From: Opisthorchis felineus
Lineage: Eukaryota; Platyhelminthes; Trematoda; Opisthorchiida; Opisthorchiidae
Direction: 5' to 3'
NCBI GenBank assembly: GCA_004794785.1
Contig: SJOL01006415.1
Span: forward strand, 208,259 to 272,258
Length of the DNA stretch: 64,000 nucleotides
The notes beneath the pieces were generated by a model that was not told the DNA's origin, made no database searches, and saw nothing but the letters and a program-made list of their open reading frames with translations. The translations under genes were made by a program, and so were the position numbers. Below, piece after piece: positions 37,469 through 55,393 of the stretch. How positions within the stretch are numbered: the stretch's first letter is position 1; every line of letters begins with the position of its first letter.

Positions 37469-37516
<48 letters not shown>

Positions 37517-37573
37517 GACAGCATGACATCAGTGTTCAATACTGATGCTTCACTGCCGTAGACCAAGTCATAT
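37458..37573 (-). mobile_element. 90-bp LINE-tail insertion with 13-bp target duplications
   Basis: GACCAAGTCATAT occurs perfectly at 37458-37470 and again at 37561-37573. Between them sits a (CAT)n tract (37471-37516) followed by a 44-bp block. On the minus strand this block reads TACGGCAGTGAAGCATCAG, a hairpin, then TGTCGATGATG. The block matches 54526-54585 with only a few differences. The arrangement (short 3' end, trinucleotide tail, flanking direct repeats) is what target-primed reverse transcription leaves after extreme 5' truncation. Confidence 0.85.
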
Positions 37574-39956
37574 ACCAACTTGCTTTCCGGAATCTGGGAA
37601 CTTACTTGCAGTGAGCAGCCATCTCCTTCCATAAACTTTTCACATCAAGTAAGAATCATACACCACCGGAAGCTACCTGAATGAAGAATCCTAATGAAGA
37701 AGATCCTAATAATGAAGATCCTGAGTTTTTTAGTGGCTTAAGATGTCTTTTAAAGTGCGTATACCGTGAGTCCAACTTGACAGATGAAATAATTGGACGC
37801 CATGACATCACTGAAGTTTGCGACGGTGTCGACGAAACAACTGTTGGAGCAATCCGACTCGGTGCTACGTTCCGGTGACCTCAAACAGGTTCAAAAGTAT
37901 GGTCACCAATAGTTTCACATTATAGAGTCAGCTAAGCTAGTATATTGGTCCATACCTGAATTATTTAGCTAGTAATATCGTAGTAACTGATGCAGATGCA
38001 TTGGTGAATGGTCAACAGGCGAGTGGCGAAAGTGATATTTAGCAGCGCAGTTGGTGCCTGGATCACGGAAAGCTAACTGACGGCCGTCATACTAAGTGAT
38101 AATCTGTACGAAGCATTGGTACAATGTCCAGCCTACCGCAAGGTATGAACTGGATGATGTGTAACATACCAGAAGACCTTGAAGGGTAACTTGTTAAATC
38201 CGGGAGCAACAAAACACAGCCAAAGGGTTTGTGTCGACTTGAAACATATTCACAATCCGTTTCTCGGAGTTTTTTCCTCTCCAGTTTTTCGGAAAAATTA
38301 AACTTTCCGATGACACTGTGTATAGTTATTCGGCAGAAGCGATGAAATGAGTCTAAGACCAATAAATTGCCATGTGTGATGCGACACGCGAGCAACGCCT
38401 GTCCTCAAACGATGAATAATGGATTGGTTTATTGACCGAAAAGCGGAAGTTGGAAGATAACACTCCGTTATGGAGCGTGTCTTGTTGTTAAGTCCAAAGT
38501 GGTTATAGAACGGAAGGATACGTTGTGGTAGGCTATGAAACGCGTGTAGCTGGATAATCGCGTGAATCTTAAAACGTTTAATCCGTGAGATGGATAAGGA
38601 TATTAGCCGGGAAATTAGGTTGCGGACCGAATTGCTGGACATGCCCTTCACTTTAGATGCACTGATGCTGAGCAAACTTAGTTCACCATGTAAACAGCGA
38701 GGTGGGACTTAGTATTGGCAGGTACATAATGGATTCACTATCATTCTCCAGTTAACCGAAGCGTAGAATTTTTTATCTTTCTCGAAATTTACAGAATACA
38801 TTGTGCTTTGGATTGCATTTAGTGGAGGGGGCGGAGGCCCTGTAGCCGTCAGCATCCGTATAGCGTATTTCATGTCGAACGTTGTTTTAAAAAATCCGAC
38901 CATGTTCTGTGAAACAATGTACTAAAAGGTGGAGAAACTATGACTTATTTTCACATTCGCTGGCCAGAGTCAACCAACCAATAATCAACAAAAACGGTCC
39001 ATACAATCGAGGGGTCAATAGTTGACTGGATACACACTACTTAAAATTTGCAGACATGCATCTGACTACGCTAACCGATGAGCAGATATGGGTTTCGTTG
39101 GAAAGATGAGAAACCAAGGGTTCTCTCGTGTTTCCGTATGGCTCAAAAATCAACTTGTAGCGGCGTCTCAGTATAAAAACCCTGCCTTATGATCAGCACC
39201 AGCGTGATCCTCATCGCGGACCGTCAAAGCATTGATGACACCGATCAGTGGACACGTCGATGTAGGAACCTGGCTTTTAAACGATTTGGCTAAAACCCGC
39301 TAAGCAAAAAAGAAGTATTGAGATGCCTTTAGGGTGTTGAGAAAAGGTGTAGTTATAGTGATAGGACAGCATCCAAATCAACTGGCGTGATCATACAACC
39401 AGTAACCACCATTCGTCTCGCACTGTTGCTGCTTCCGATGATGAAGATGATGATGTGACTCCCAATGAGCTCTTAAGGAATGCTTAATAAGTGGAACCGA
39501 AAATATCGAAATTTTCCAAGATCGTATGCGAATGGGACCAATTACAGATGGAGACCGTTTTTATCAAGTTAGACGATCTCTTTTTAAGAACTGTGTCATG
39601 CACACGCACTGAGAAAATGTCTGTGACAAAGTTTTGCCTACAAGATACAAAGTGTCACTTGATAGTACTCCAGGTAGATGTGAATCAAACTTCCGTGGTG
39701 TGTAATCGACTTGTGGGTTGCGTGTCTTTCTCATAGCTCCCCACTCAGTACGCTGTATGCCATCAAACACAGTAGTCCACTGTTTGTCCACCTCCCGTTT
39801 TATAGAATTATGAAGTATTCCTTAAGAATCGACCGAGGGCCTTGAGCCGAGAGCTAACAATCTTGGTTCTCTACTGACTGAACACAGTTGCCTTTGCATG
39901 GCTGAATCCGATTAAGCAGAGACTACAGAAACATTTTAATTTTTCTTTTGTGTTTT

Positions 39957-39982
39957 CTATATGTATATAAATATATATATAT
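39957..39982 (+). repeat. TA-rich microsatellite
   Basis: An imperfect TATATGTATATAAATATATA tract within a Cav1 intron. Confidence 0.9.
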
Positions 39983-40423
39983 TGTATGACTGAATCATTT
40001 GAGAGCTCAATAGCTGTTGAAGTGCCGGTGACGACCTTTCCCCAGGTTTCAAATCCGATTCTTAGCCATGAAAAAATATTAATCATCCATACGGGTTTGT
40101 GGTATTTGATGAAGTTGTGTGATCAGTTAGATATGAAAACATTAGCTGAAGGGATCATCTTCAAATATGCGCTTATCTGATGAACAATAATAAAGAACAT
40201 GAGTTCTATCACGCCTAACCATATCACGGCCGGTGACAAGGCATTTACGTTCACAGCACTTCGATCTTATTCTGTTTTCACAATCAGGTAGTCAACCTGG
40301 TCACCAAAATTCAGCTACCGATATTACGCGAATTCACAAGCATTGGCTTACTACCCTTCTATTGTTCAGTTGTGCTTCAGCGAGGGCAAAAACATAGCCA
40401 GCCACATAGCACCATTGACCTAC

Positions 40424-40576
40424 CTGTATACACATCATAACAGGTCGCATGCAGTTTGCCAGAGAACAGTTCTAGCCCAATGATGGCGTAGATAATGATC
40501 ACAAAGATGACCAGCAGAGCAATGTGTAACAGCGGAACCATGGCACGCATGATGGCATTCAATACGACCTGCAAAC
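40424..40576 (-). CDS. Cav1: Cav1 exon: IS4-S5 linker and segment IS5
   Basis: 153 nt, entered at phase 1 (GT completing a Ser codon, acceptor CCTCTACAG) and leaving at phase 1 (donor ACAG|GTAGGT). It encodes [17 protein letters not shown], the amphipathic helix that couples the voltage sensor to the pore, then IS5 as [20 protein letters not shown]. The start of the extracellular turret follows, with its first conserved Cys (HATCYDVYT). The missing upstream exon must end in the A of that Ser codon, which in relatives is the Ser of GVPS. The length equals the vertebrate exon as I recall it. Confidence 0.95.
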
Positions 40577-46540
<5,964 letters not shown>

Positions 46541-46680
46541 CCCAAAACAACAATTGTAAAGTCTAGTATATTCCACCCGTTCCTCAGGTAGGCACCACTG
46601 TGCATTACGAAACCAAAAGCGACGATTTTCAAGGCACACTCGACGGTGAAAATCACGATGAATACGTTCTCAATTTTCTC
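46541..46680 (-). CDS. Cav1: Cav1 exon 3: segments IS2 and IS3
   Basis: 140 nt, phase 0 in and phase 2 out (donor GG|GTGAGT, acceptor GAACGCAG). IS2 is [20 protein letters not shown], with the conserved E of the gating-charge transfer centre in FTVE. It is followed by the [11 protein letters not shown] turn and IS3, [10 protein letters not shown], which carries the conserved Asp. These residues normally stabilise the IS4 arginines during voltage sensing, so their conservation implies a working sensor in domain I even though the IS4 exon itself was not found downstream. Confidence 0.95.
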
Positions 46681-48112
46681 CTGCGTTCATGAGATAAGCA
46701 AGGACAAGTATTTAGAAGGAAGAATAGAACTCTCCAGACAACGAAAACAGTCAGGTCACTTCTTGGAACCATCCACTTAGCCAACAAAAGCTCAGAATTT
46801 ACAAAAACTTAAAATACCTTATCGCCAGTGCATACGTACCCCCCGAAAATGAAAACTGACGTGGATGCTTAATGGAATAATAAATCGCAGTGTAAGACTC
46901 CAACTGATCCGTAGATGTGATGCTAACAAGCAAGTATCTTCTGCAATACTTCCTCCGGTAAGTACACTTAGAGTCGTACTGATCAGGAGAAGCACTAGCA
47001 AAGACGCGTATTCGTCGACATATCTTCTATGATGCATTATTTCACCGTCACCAATTCTCTATTGATACTCGATAAGACTGAAGTTGGAGTGCCTGAAGAG
47101 TTTGTGTTGACAAGCTATCAAACAGCGCAGCAAGACACTACCACCTATTGAGCCAAGCAGAAACGCAGATGGAAACCATGATGGAAATTTCGGAATACTT
47201 TGGCTAATGATCTGTTCGCAACATGAGTCAGACATACCAGAAATGAAGTTAAACTTACGTAGGCCCTGAATTTGGCAGTGCAACACTCGGTGAAAACATT
47301 GAGCGTACGGTGGTACTTCGAATTATCAATTTATAGATTAAGAAAACGACAGGCATTACCCGAGAAAATCGGCAAGCCAGATGTAGGTTTAGTAGGCCTT
47401 TCGTTCCCATATTAGGCTCACGTGAACATTCTTTCCTTCTGTCTCAAGGCGACTATTCTGCTTCGACTGGAGGATTGATCAACTGGACTCGATTTCTTAC
47501 TATGGAGCTGATCAGCGTACACACACTCCGGTCAACTGACTTGCGAGGAAAGCCTAACATTACTTTCTCATTAGTGGATGCTGAACGCGCCTGAGATTGA
47601 ACAGAAAAACACGTTTGCTCTTAAAAGATAAGTGAGGCCTGGTAAGGGAAGTTTGAATCTCTTACTCGAACATTCGATGAGATTAGTCATCTCACTCTTG
47701 ACAGCCACCAAACTGAAAGCTGTAACTAGAGAAGAGCACTATATAAAAGGTCTTATAGGGGAGGCTATCACAAACAGGCTGTACTAGAGTTACAACAGTA
47801 GAAAAACATTTCTGTTCCTTGTTCTGTCTTACTGTCAGGCGTGTCTTATTATTTACAGACAAAACAATCCAGCCTTCTTCATAAGATATTTTGCAATAAA
47901 TGTAAGTTGAATCGGAGGGGTTGCTAGACTTTTAGAGTGGACAGTCCCTGTTGAATTTCGGCTCTCCGTCAGGTCCACCAAGATACCAAGATATGTACTT
48001 CAACATACATCAAGGTATACCCCAAGATACCACCAAGATACAAAAGGTATGAAGGAGACTCATACATGAACACGAAAACCTGATCAACATATGACTCATC
48101 CGAAAAACTTAC
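46681..48112 (-). other. Cav1 intron 2
   Basis: A 1.4-kb intron. A short imperfect repetition of a CCAAGATAC-like unit is seen near 47977-48045, close to the exon 2 donor. I recognise nothing else in it. Confidence 0.7.
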
Positions 48113-48218
48113 AAGAATGTGATTTAGCGCGTTGGAATCCTGGTCCGGATAGGGTGACACCGCCCCCAGAGCACAACAGTTGGCCATTATAGTCAGCAAG
48201 ATTAGATACTCAAACGGT
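48113..48218 (-). CDS. Cav1: Cav1 exon 2: segment IS1
   Basis: 106 nt, entered at phase 2 (one base completes the Lys of EWK) and leaving at phase 0. The acceptor is CATGCTAG and the donor CTT|GTAAGT. It encodes the end of the N-terminal linker and transmembrane segment IS1, [17 protein letters not shown], followed by the extracellular loop [15 protein letters not shown]. This matches the family pattern (PFE, then ILLTIxANC, then a D-x-N motif). The join to exon 3 reads HIL-EKIEN, as expected for the loop into IS2. The 106-nt size agrees with my recollection of the vertebrate IS1 exon. Confidence 0.93.
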
Positions 48219-49989
48219 CTAGCATGGTAAACTTAAGGAATTTGCATCCCGTGTTGAAATAAATTGGGAAAAATTGAGGTGAGTGTCGAGGATAACGGCA
48301 TTCTTCATGGCAGATTTCGCTGAGTTTAGTTGGTAGACGGAACAAAATCGATAAAATAAATGGAAAGCCTCCCACTTAACTCAAGCTGAGTGATGAAACC
48401 CCAGGACTGACAGTAGACGTTCTCCATTCCCCACTTATATCAGTTCCGTATGTTACGTAACTGACAAAATTAGCACACCAAACCCCATATTCTTTTAAGT
48501 TGTTCTACTTTGAAAAAAACAAACGTAAGAAATAATTATTTGACGAGTAATTCGTGCCTATGTAAGCCCTTTCCGTAAGGTTTTATAAACAATATAAGCT
48601 TACTCGTTTTTCGTTAACTATGTTCACTATATTAGTTCACTACATTAGTATTTTGAGGTGTTTGCCTGATTAGTTTGTTTTTTGTCAATGCCAACTCCGC
48701 GAAAAAAAGGCAGGAAATTAGGTTTGTGATTTGTTTAACAACCACGCCTATGAAAGACTCTAAGCATTGAACAGACACCGTTTTAGATTACGCTAAATGA
48801 GGCTTTGTAATTAATAACGGACTTTAGAGCTTCTTGGGACGCTAAAAACTCTGGTCGGATCAGTCCTTCCACGTGATTTCATCAAATTTTAAATCATACG
48901 TTTGTCATCTTTTGGAGGGACCTCCAGGAGCAAGAGGCAAAATCGAGTTGGTTATTTCAGGAGAGGAAAACTGTCAACCATTCTGATTGGCCAGTAAATA
49001 AAAGAATAAAGTGGTGCAAGTTGGGAAGGGCCAAGATTCGAGTAAAAAACCGCCTACCACAACTTTAACGATTTGCATGCACCTACTTTGCACGTCAGAC
49101 TTCATTATAATGGAAAGACAGACAGCATATCTGATGGCGAGTCAGAAGATTGAAACAGCACCATCGGAAAGACCTAGGTTTTGCGATCTATCTGCCAAAT
49201 GTTGCAGGGGATTCTTATAAAAACTGATGAGCCGTTTGCGTCTTCGAAGGACGATTGTACTAGTTCATTTACGTGACCCAGGAGATGGAGCCTCTCATTA
49301 TTTACGCCGCTACTTTTGTATTTGTTGTGTGGCGTTATATTGCGCTGCCTTTTGTCCTCTACCAAATATCTATGATATCTGCAGCATCGGACACCGTAAG
49401 ACAACTGGATTATTGAGACAAACTTTCCCGCACTAAGTACCCCCCAAAAGACCTAACATAGAACAAAATGGAACTAAGATGAAAGAAAGTGGGTTTGTCC
49501 CTACACCCCATCACGAAGAGACTGGATCTTACAGCCGTGACGGTTTCTGAACCTCCATAGCCCACTGAGGTGTAGTGCGGTGTGTACGTGTTACATAGCC
49601 TCCCATACAAGGTTCGTCAATGAATAGAGGTCTGACTAACAGTTTCCTGGTCCTCCAGTTCGGGGACTGGAACACGTGTGGCGACTTGCTCCTTATGAAT
49701 ATAGGCTGCTCTGACAGTCTTACGACAACCATCACTGCCTTGTGGTTAGGTTTTTGAGCCAAAGGCCTTGATTGAGGACCTTAATCGTCCTCCTGTCTAG
49801 GACTGGGCGCCTCTGCAGTATTCCAGCCAACGAACAACTATAAACTGCACACCTAAGAATGACCCCATGCCACATCGGCTGCCGCGTGGTGCCACTAACC
49901 GGGTCGCTTTAAATGCTCCATACAGCAAGGTAAGTAAGCAAAAACCGGTTGATTCTGACGTCTTCCTTCTATCCTTTCACATACCCGCT

Positions 49990-51969
49990 CTTTGCTTCCT
50001 CCTCACCCCGTTTCTAGGGTTATCTCCGTAGACCCATTCTTATGGACTGACAGGTTCGTTCGCCTCCCGTTACCGCTAGCTGCAATATCTACGGTCACCA
50101 CAGCCGTAGACACTTCGAAATCATCCTTTAAACTCCGTCGCTCAGTTATTATGAAAGCTTTTAACGTTCACACTCTGAAGCAAACTGGACAACAGACTAC
50201 TCTTGCATGTGCACTGGACTCGCTTTCTATTGGCGTGTGCTGTCTGTCTGAAAGGATAATTCGAGACCCAAGTACAGTTATTGAAATGACCTTCTCATTG
50301 GTTTCAGCTAACTTCTGGTTGCGCACCTTTGGTGATCCGGAAGCCACTGCTGCGGGTTCTGCTGGGGTTGGTATTGTTTTGAGCCACCAAGTTGAAGAGT
50401 CTCTTGTTGAGTGGTTGTCCGTTGCTAGTCGCCTCTGTGCGGTTCGCTTGACAACGTCTGTAAGTATCCAATAAACGAGCCGATAATGGCTGCTGGTTCA
50501 ATGTATCTGCTTACGCCCCAGAAGACTGTAGTTCTGATACATTCAAAGAATTTTTAAGACGCTTTGGGCAGCTTGTTGCGGCGAACTTGAAGCTCAGATA
50601 TTGTTGTAGGTGCCGGGAATATAAAGGTGTAAGTGGGTAGACTTAGACCGGTCGTGGGTCGTCGAAGAGTTTTCAGCAACCTTATGAGTGGTGTGTTACG
50701 TCTACACATGTATCGCGATATCTCAAATAGCGTACCAACTGAAACATGAGGCGGTCTGGTGCAGCACATTCAGTTGCTTAAAAAGATTGTGAACGAGAGA
50801 TTTAGCTGGGTTCCAGGTGGGTCTCTTGCAAGCCAAATTTGTTTGCAAATGAGTGTGGTTCGCTAAGTTTGGGTTCAAGTAGCACATAAGGTTGACGGAA
50901 ACTCGGGGACTGCGCCTACCTGATGAGTCCACAGAAAGGCGAAACCGGTCGTGGGCTGTCGAAGAAGTTTCAGCAACCTTAAAAGTAGTGTGCTACATCT
51001 ATAGCTTGGTACCAGTTCTAACAACTCTTTGTGTCGATTATTTTACGTCCTCATACAGAGGCGCGTGAAGAGGTGACCGGATAACCGTAAGCAGGATTCC
51101 AACCTGGAAGGAGCTGTATGGACCACGTCTTCACACTCTGTCAAGTGATCAGGTTTGCCCTAGAGAGAGCCCTGTAAAGCGGGAATATGCGGACTGCATT
51201 CCTCTCATTTTTGAAAACGATCCGGAACGCAGGCACTACTTGAAAAGTAGACAAAAGTCATCTGCATTTGATTCTCACATCAAAAACGCATTTTACCGGG
51301 TATAAAAGGACGTGTATATCAGACTACTATGCGTGCTGTATTGCTGTACAGCTGCGAAACCTGGCCATTTCGAGTGGAGCATCTGAGACATCTTCAGGTC
51401 TTTAACCACCGATGCCTCAGAAGTATTGCTAGAGTCGACTGGAACCAGCCAATTTGCAGTGATTTGATCAGGAGACGGGCTTTTGGTAAGGCTGATCGTG
51501 CTTCCCTCGAAAAATGCATCTAACACTGCAAGTTAAGGTGGCTGGGTAATGTGTTACAGATGCTGAGTTACCATCTGCAGAGACGAGCACCGTTTTCCGT
51601 GCCTAATTCGGTGTGCTGGAAACCTAAAGGTGGACGGAATTTGACATGATAGAAGGAATGAAGGACGTAACGAAACGTTTGGGTGACTTTGGTGCTGTTC
51701 GCTTTCCAGGTTGGAGTCCAGCTCACCCTCCCTGTGCTTGGCTGGAGAGATTAAACGATATGGCGGTTAACCGATGTCAGTGGCGTTCACGCTGTCAGTT
51801 TCCAGCCAGATCGTCCGGTTGGGTGCTGGAGGTGTTAGCGCCTTGTGGTAGGCTAGCCATAGGTCGCCCTCGCCTTCTTCTTTCGATTATAAGGCTTTTT
51901 TGAAATGAATCGACACAGTTGTACGCATCAGTATTTTTATCTGATGTTGCTGTCAACGATGATGATGAT
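49990..51969 (+). mobile_element. Decayed RTE-type LINE
   Basis: A plus-strand non-LTR retrotransposon remnant, antisense in Cav1 intron 1. The endonuclease domain is readable at 50140-50474 (MKAFNVHTLKQTGQQTTLA, then LDSLSIGVCCLSE and LRTFGDPEA). The RT begins near 51090 with QAGFQPGRSCMDHVFTL. The C-terminal part follows at 51329-51520 (VLLYSCETWPFRVEHLR and FNHRCLRSIARVDW), with RWLGNVLQM just after. Stops and frameshifts interrupt it, and catalytic RT motifs such as FADD are deleted. A hairpin (CATCAG/CTGATG, 51926-51946) and a short GAT tail end the copy. The spelling resembles trematode RTE elements such as SR2. An upstream segment (49680-49990) may be its 5' UTR. Confidence 0.85.
50647..51003 (+). 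repeat. 60-bp direct duplication inside the RTE remnant
   Basis: The segment at 50647-50706 (starting ACCGGTCGTGGG) recurs at 50944-51003 with about ten differences, roughly 297 bp apart. Both copies lie between the endonuclease and RT remnants. It may be a local duplication or two overlapping LINE insertions. Confidence 0.75.
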
Positions 51970-52804
51970 TGTTCCTACGTCAGCATTAGCTGATTATTGA
52001 AAATTTCAAATTATAGGCCAAAGAACACAAGGAAACCATAGGACTATCCATTGCAATTCGTGATTCAGAGGATCCACCGATTCCGTTTTGCTGTCACATC
52101 CGTCTGCACTAACTAAAGTGGGAATGCACAAAGTTCAGTAGTGTACTGTCGCCAAAGCAGCGAGGAGTGCTTTAAGAACGCAGAAAACTGGCAGGAAATC
52201 CAAACAACCATAAATAACGTGTGTGGTGATTCAAACGGCACAATGTTCTATACCTCTCACCTTGGAAGGAATCCCCTGGGACATGAAATCAGCAGCAAAA
52301 CACAATCATTATTACTGTTCAAAAGAATTTCCATATCGATAGACTAGACACATAGAAGTATCAAAGACATTACGCTGTCGGAATTAGTGTCAATCAGAAA
52401 TGCGTCTTCTCAACTTAGAAAAAAGGAAAATTAGCACTACTGAAGAGGTAACCCGGGAGTTGGAATACTTAAAACTGCTCGATGTCATGAGTGGACAGGA
52501 GAGTGAGGTATTTGAATAAGATAATGTGACAGCCTTTACCTCTTATGCTTTCTATTTCATTTTGCGAGCGTGCGCGATTGGCTACTCTGAGGTACTGAAC
52601 TTCACTGGTAGAATATATTCGGCCAGTGATTGTACGAAGGTGTCAACCTGTACGACCCTAAAAGAGATTTAGTGCTTTCTCCGAAATAGAAACGTAAAAC
52701 AGCCTGCCAAAATATCACCATCAAATGGGCACTTCAGCATGGGGAACCTTGTTGCCCTTAACGAATTCACCTCAAAGACGTCAAAGGCGGTTTAAAAAGG
52801 ATAC

Positions 52805-53337
52805 TTCCACTCAACGATTCCAATACACAGTTTCCTCAGAGGATTGCGAAGCGTCAAGCAAAGTAATGTGCGCTCTGGCCTCGCATTCGAGGATTGCGCC
52901 CTGGCTCCGGGACGCTTCTTTGTGGCAGCAGCTTGTGCAGACAGGGTAAGTGCGGCCAAGTTCAATGGTTTTCCTTGTTGGCTTGCAGCTGCGGCAGCAA
53001 TCGCCGCTATTCCGGACAATCCTTGGGCCTGTGAACCAGTTGTTACACTGGATCGTTGAAGACTTTGATTTGGATCAAAGAAAGTATCATTCTGGCCTAT
53101 ACCATGCAAATCCTCTGTTAAGACAGGTCCGTTAAGTGTTGGTGTATATTTATTATCATCTGATCCGTAGTATTCCCCAGAATCCAGTGCCTGACTTGGT
53201 GCTGGAGACAACATGCTCACGCGCCGGCGTTGCACGTCCACTGGATGCATACTTGCCGCAGAATCTGCAAGAAATTGTGACCGTGCGGCATCCGACCAAA
53301 AGGCTTGTGTGGGAGAGCACGGGCCTTCCGCATTCAT
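52805..53337 (-). CDS. Cav1: Cav1 exon 1: start codon and cytosolic N-terminus
   Basis: 177 codons plus two bases. The start is the ATG at 53337, which has A at -3. The frame is open only 15 codons further up, to a TAG at 53383-53385, and holds no other ATG. The first 120 or so residues are low-complexity and poorly conserved, with an alanine run (IAAIAAAAASQQG). The end is strongly Cav-like: NLAALTLSAQAAATKKRPG, then TLLCLTLRNPLRKLCIGI and VEWK, the segment that leads into IS1. The donor is AA|GTATCC and supplies two bases of the Lys codon completed in exon 2. This N-terminus is longer than the roughly 120 residues usual in vertebrates. An upstream non-coding or alternative first exon cannot be excluded, since a CTTAG lies just above. 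Confidence 0.9.
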
Positions 53338-54525
53338 TGTGACAGCAAACCGGCCACCAAACACAAGGGAGTATTTTTCAACCTAAGTATGCATGGGGCT
53401 CTGAAATGATCGATAAAAAAACTCTGGTAAGTAGAGGCCAGGAGTTAGACTGGCAAACCATCAATGCCGAAAATTATCGTGCACTTCTGAAAAGCCAAGA
53501 AGGAAAGTGTACATCCTCAACGCTTATTTGGAGAGAGCACTCCATAACGCTTTGTTGGAGCTGTATCCTGCCCTTTAATGCAGTGTTTGAATATTCTTCC
53601 AACAGTGTATCAAATCCAGCCTCCTCCGATTCTTCGCCACTTCCTTCTTTTTGAATTCCTTACAGGGCCCACATAGCTGAGCATCGCGTGGGCTCTAATT
53701 TTTATCTTAGCTTTTATAAGTGATTGTGAAGGTAAGATTGACTTTCTGGATGAATTCAGTGAAAAAGAACGATACGTGCCCGCTTTACAACTTGCATGTA
53801 GGATTTTTATCACACTGACGTGGATTACAGAAGAAACGAGGACCCACAACCACAGACCTTCTGTAGATAACAATGAGGTATAACCCATAATCATTTACGG
53901 AATAGCACAAACTTCATGGTGGACTGAGATGGACGTTAACTCGGCTGTTCAATAGTTGAAGTTTATGAGCTAGGGGAAACAAGGGGTGGCACAGAAGTCC
54001 AAAGACGGAATTTTCTTTGGAAAAAGAGTGGAAAAAAGTAGCTTGATAGTAACTTGATATGATTGACTGAGTGAGTAAAGAGGTATCACTAGAATGAAGG
54101 ATACAGGCAAAGAGAGGGAAGAAATCTCCCTTCAACATTTCATCTTGTAGTGACGGTATAATAAAGCCAAAGAAACTACGTGTGTAGCGTATCGGTTTGT
54201 AGGTTATCGGTCAGCGAGGTGGTATCGATGAGGCGGGAAGTTTTATGTTGGGTGGAAACGAGAACGGATAAACAGGAAGCTCTAACCCTAATATGACAAT
54301 AGTATTCCAGGGTAGGACGAATTAGGGATTTATAGAAGGATTGGGTGAGATGAAGTACATTCGTGCCCCCAGAAGGTGATGAAATGGCGACAAACAGTGT
54401 TGGATGATTGACAATGATATAATTCTCTTCTAATTATAAGGTAGAGAGGTTGTGTGTGTATTTCCTGCCTTCATCCCTGAGACTGTGTAGGCTTCCAAAA
54501 TTGATCAGTTGCATTGGCTACTCAG

Positions 54526-54585
54526 TACGGCAGCGAAGCATCAGTGTTGAACACTGATGCCATGTTGTCGATGATGATGATGATG
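54526..54585 (+). repeat. LINE 3' end: hairpin plus GAT tail
   Basis: TACGGCAGCGAAG is followed by a perfect 9-bp hairpin (GCATCAGTG at 54538-54546, CACTGATGC at 54552-54560) and a GAT tail at about 54570-54585. It matches the 37.5-kb insertion and, more loosely, the end of the RTE remnant at 51926-51969. How far the element extends upstream is unclear; 54160-54525 may belong to it but has no readable protein. Confidence 0.7.
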
Positions 54586-55171
54586 ACTGACTAATTAGGG
54601 GGATGAAGAACAGAATAACCAGAAAGCTGGATGTGCCTTAAAGCAGTTTATCACGGTTGCACCATAAATGTTGTTATAATGGCAATTCAGACGAAACCAC
54701 GAAATTCCATCCTGATGTACGGATGTGAGAGTCCGCCTGCATTAACTGCCTCGGATAAACTTTGGCCACCAGTCGAAACCACTTCTTCAGCTTTAAATCA
54801 AACCACTGTGATAGAATTTTCAAAGAAATACTGTTAATCCGCTTAGCGAATCATTCAGAATTTGAGTGTTACGACTACTTGCCCCGGCAGATTAAATATT
54901 CTCTCACACTGCGAGATTCCAGTAAAACCAACTGAAGCCCCATCAGCTACCCTATTAACAAATATTTAGTCAGACCCAAAAGACTGTGGTTCGCGGTGTA
55001 TGGCTATGCTCAGCAAATACTACTCACGCATCGTTTGATGTGATCAAACAGGTAAAACGTATTATAATACGATGCATACGACCTTCTGATAACTCTTCCA
55101 ATTTTGCTACTGAAAACAGTTTGGTCCTTTTGCTGTAAAAGTACGGTTTGAATAATTCCGTAAACCCGTTG

Positions 55172-55393
55172 CTACGCTTTATATAGAATTAAACCTTTCT
55201 GGGTTTCCAAGTCAATATTGTTCTCCCCAAGACACTCCTCTGGGGTCAGTGTAAATTGACAGCTTGTATCAAAGGGTAGAACATCGTCAGTAGCTTCACA
55301 GGAGGCGTTCACACAGCAATTGCGATTCAATGCAGTTACACTCGCATTACACTCACATGCAAATGAGCAAAACTGACATTTCGAAATTTTCAA
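55172..55393 (-). CDS. Cys-rich open stretch, possible exon of an upstream gene
   Basis: An open minus-strand frame with ten cysteines in about 70 residues: CQFCSFACECNASV, NRNCCVNASCEA and SCQFTLTPEEC. The C-x-C ... NCC-x3-C spacing faintly recalls the cysteine motif of tectonic proteins, but a key cysteine of that motif is absent. No neighbouring exon is evident, and the donor (AAAG|GTTTAA) is weak. Unassigned. Confidence 0.3.
   Translation of the reverse strand: MKISKCQFCSFACECNASVTALNRNCCVNASCEATDDVLPFDTSCQFTLTPEECLGENNIDLETQKGLILYKA

Larger units (their letters stand above)
36144..40423 (-). other. Cav1 intron between IS5 and domain I pore
   Basis: A 4.3-kb intron. It contains the 90-bp LINE-tail insertion at 37471-37560 with its 13-bp flanking repeats (described separately), and a TA-rich microsatellite at about 39957-39982. 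A GATGAT-rich stretch lies at 39438-39456, after a TGTTGCTG block that resembles the RTE tail. I recognise nothing else. Confidence 0.7.
48219..52804 (-). other. Cav1 intron 1, hosting a decayed RTE LINE
   Basis: A 4.6-kb intron. Its upstream half (49990-51969) is occupied by a decayed plus-strand RTE-type LINE, described separately. The rest, including 48300-49700 and 51970-52800, shows no coding similarity I can recognise. Confidence 0.8.

Noticed and set aside
37471..37516. Simple (CAT)n microsatellite
   Set aside because: Not treated as an independent repeat: the perfect 13-bp flanking duplications and adjoining hairpin show that it is the tail of a retrotransposed LINE end.
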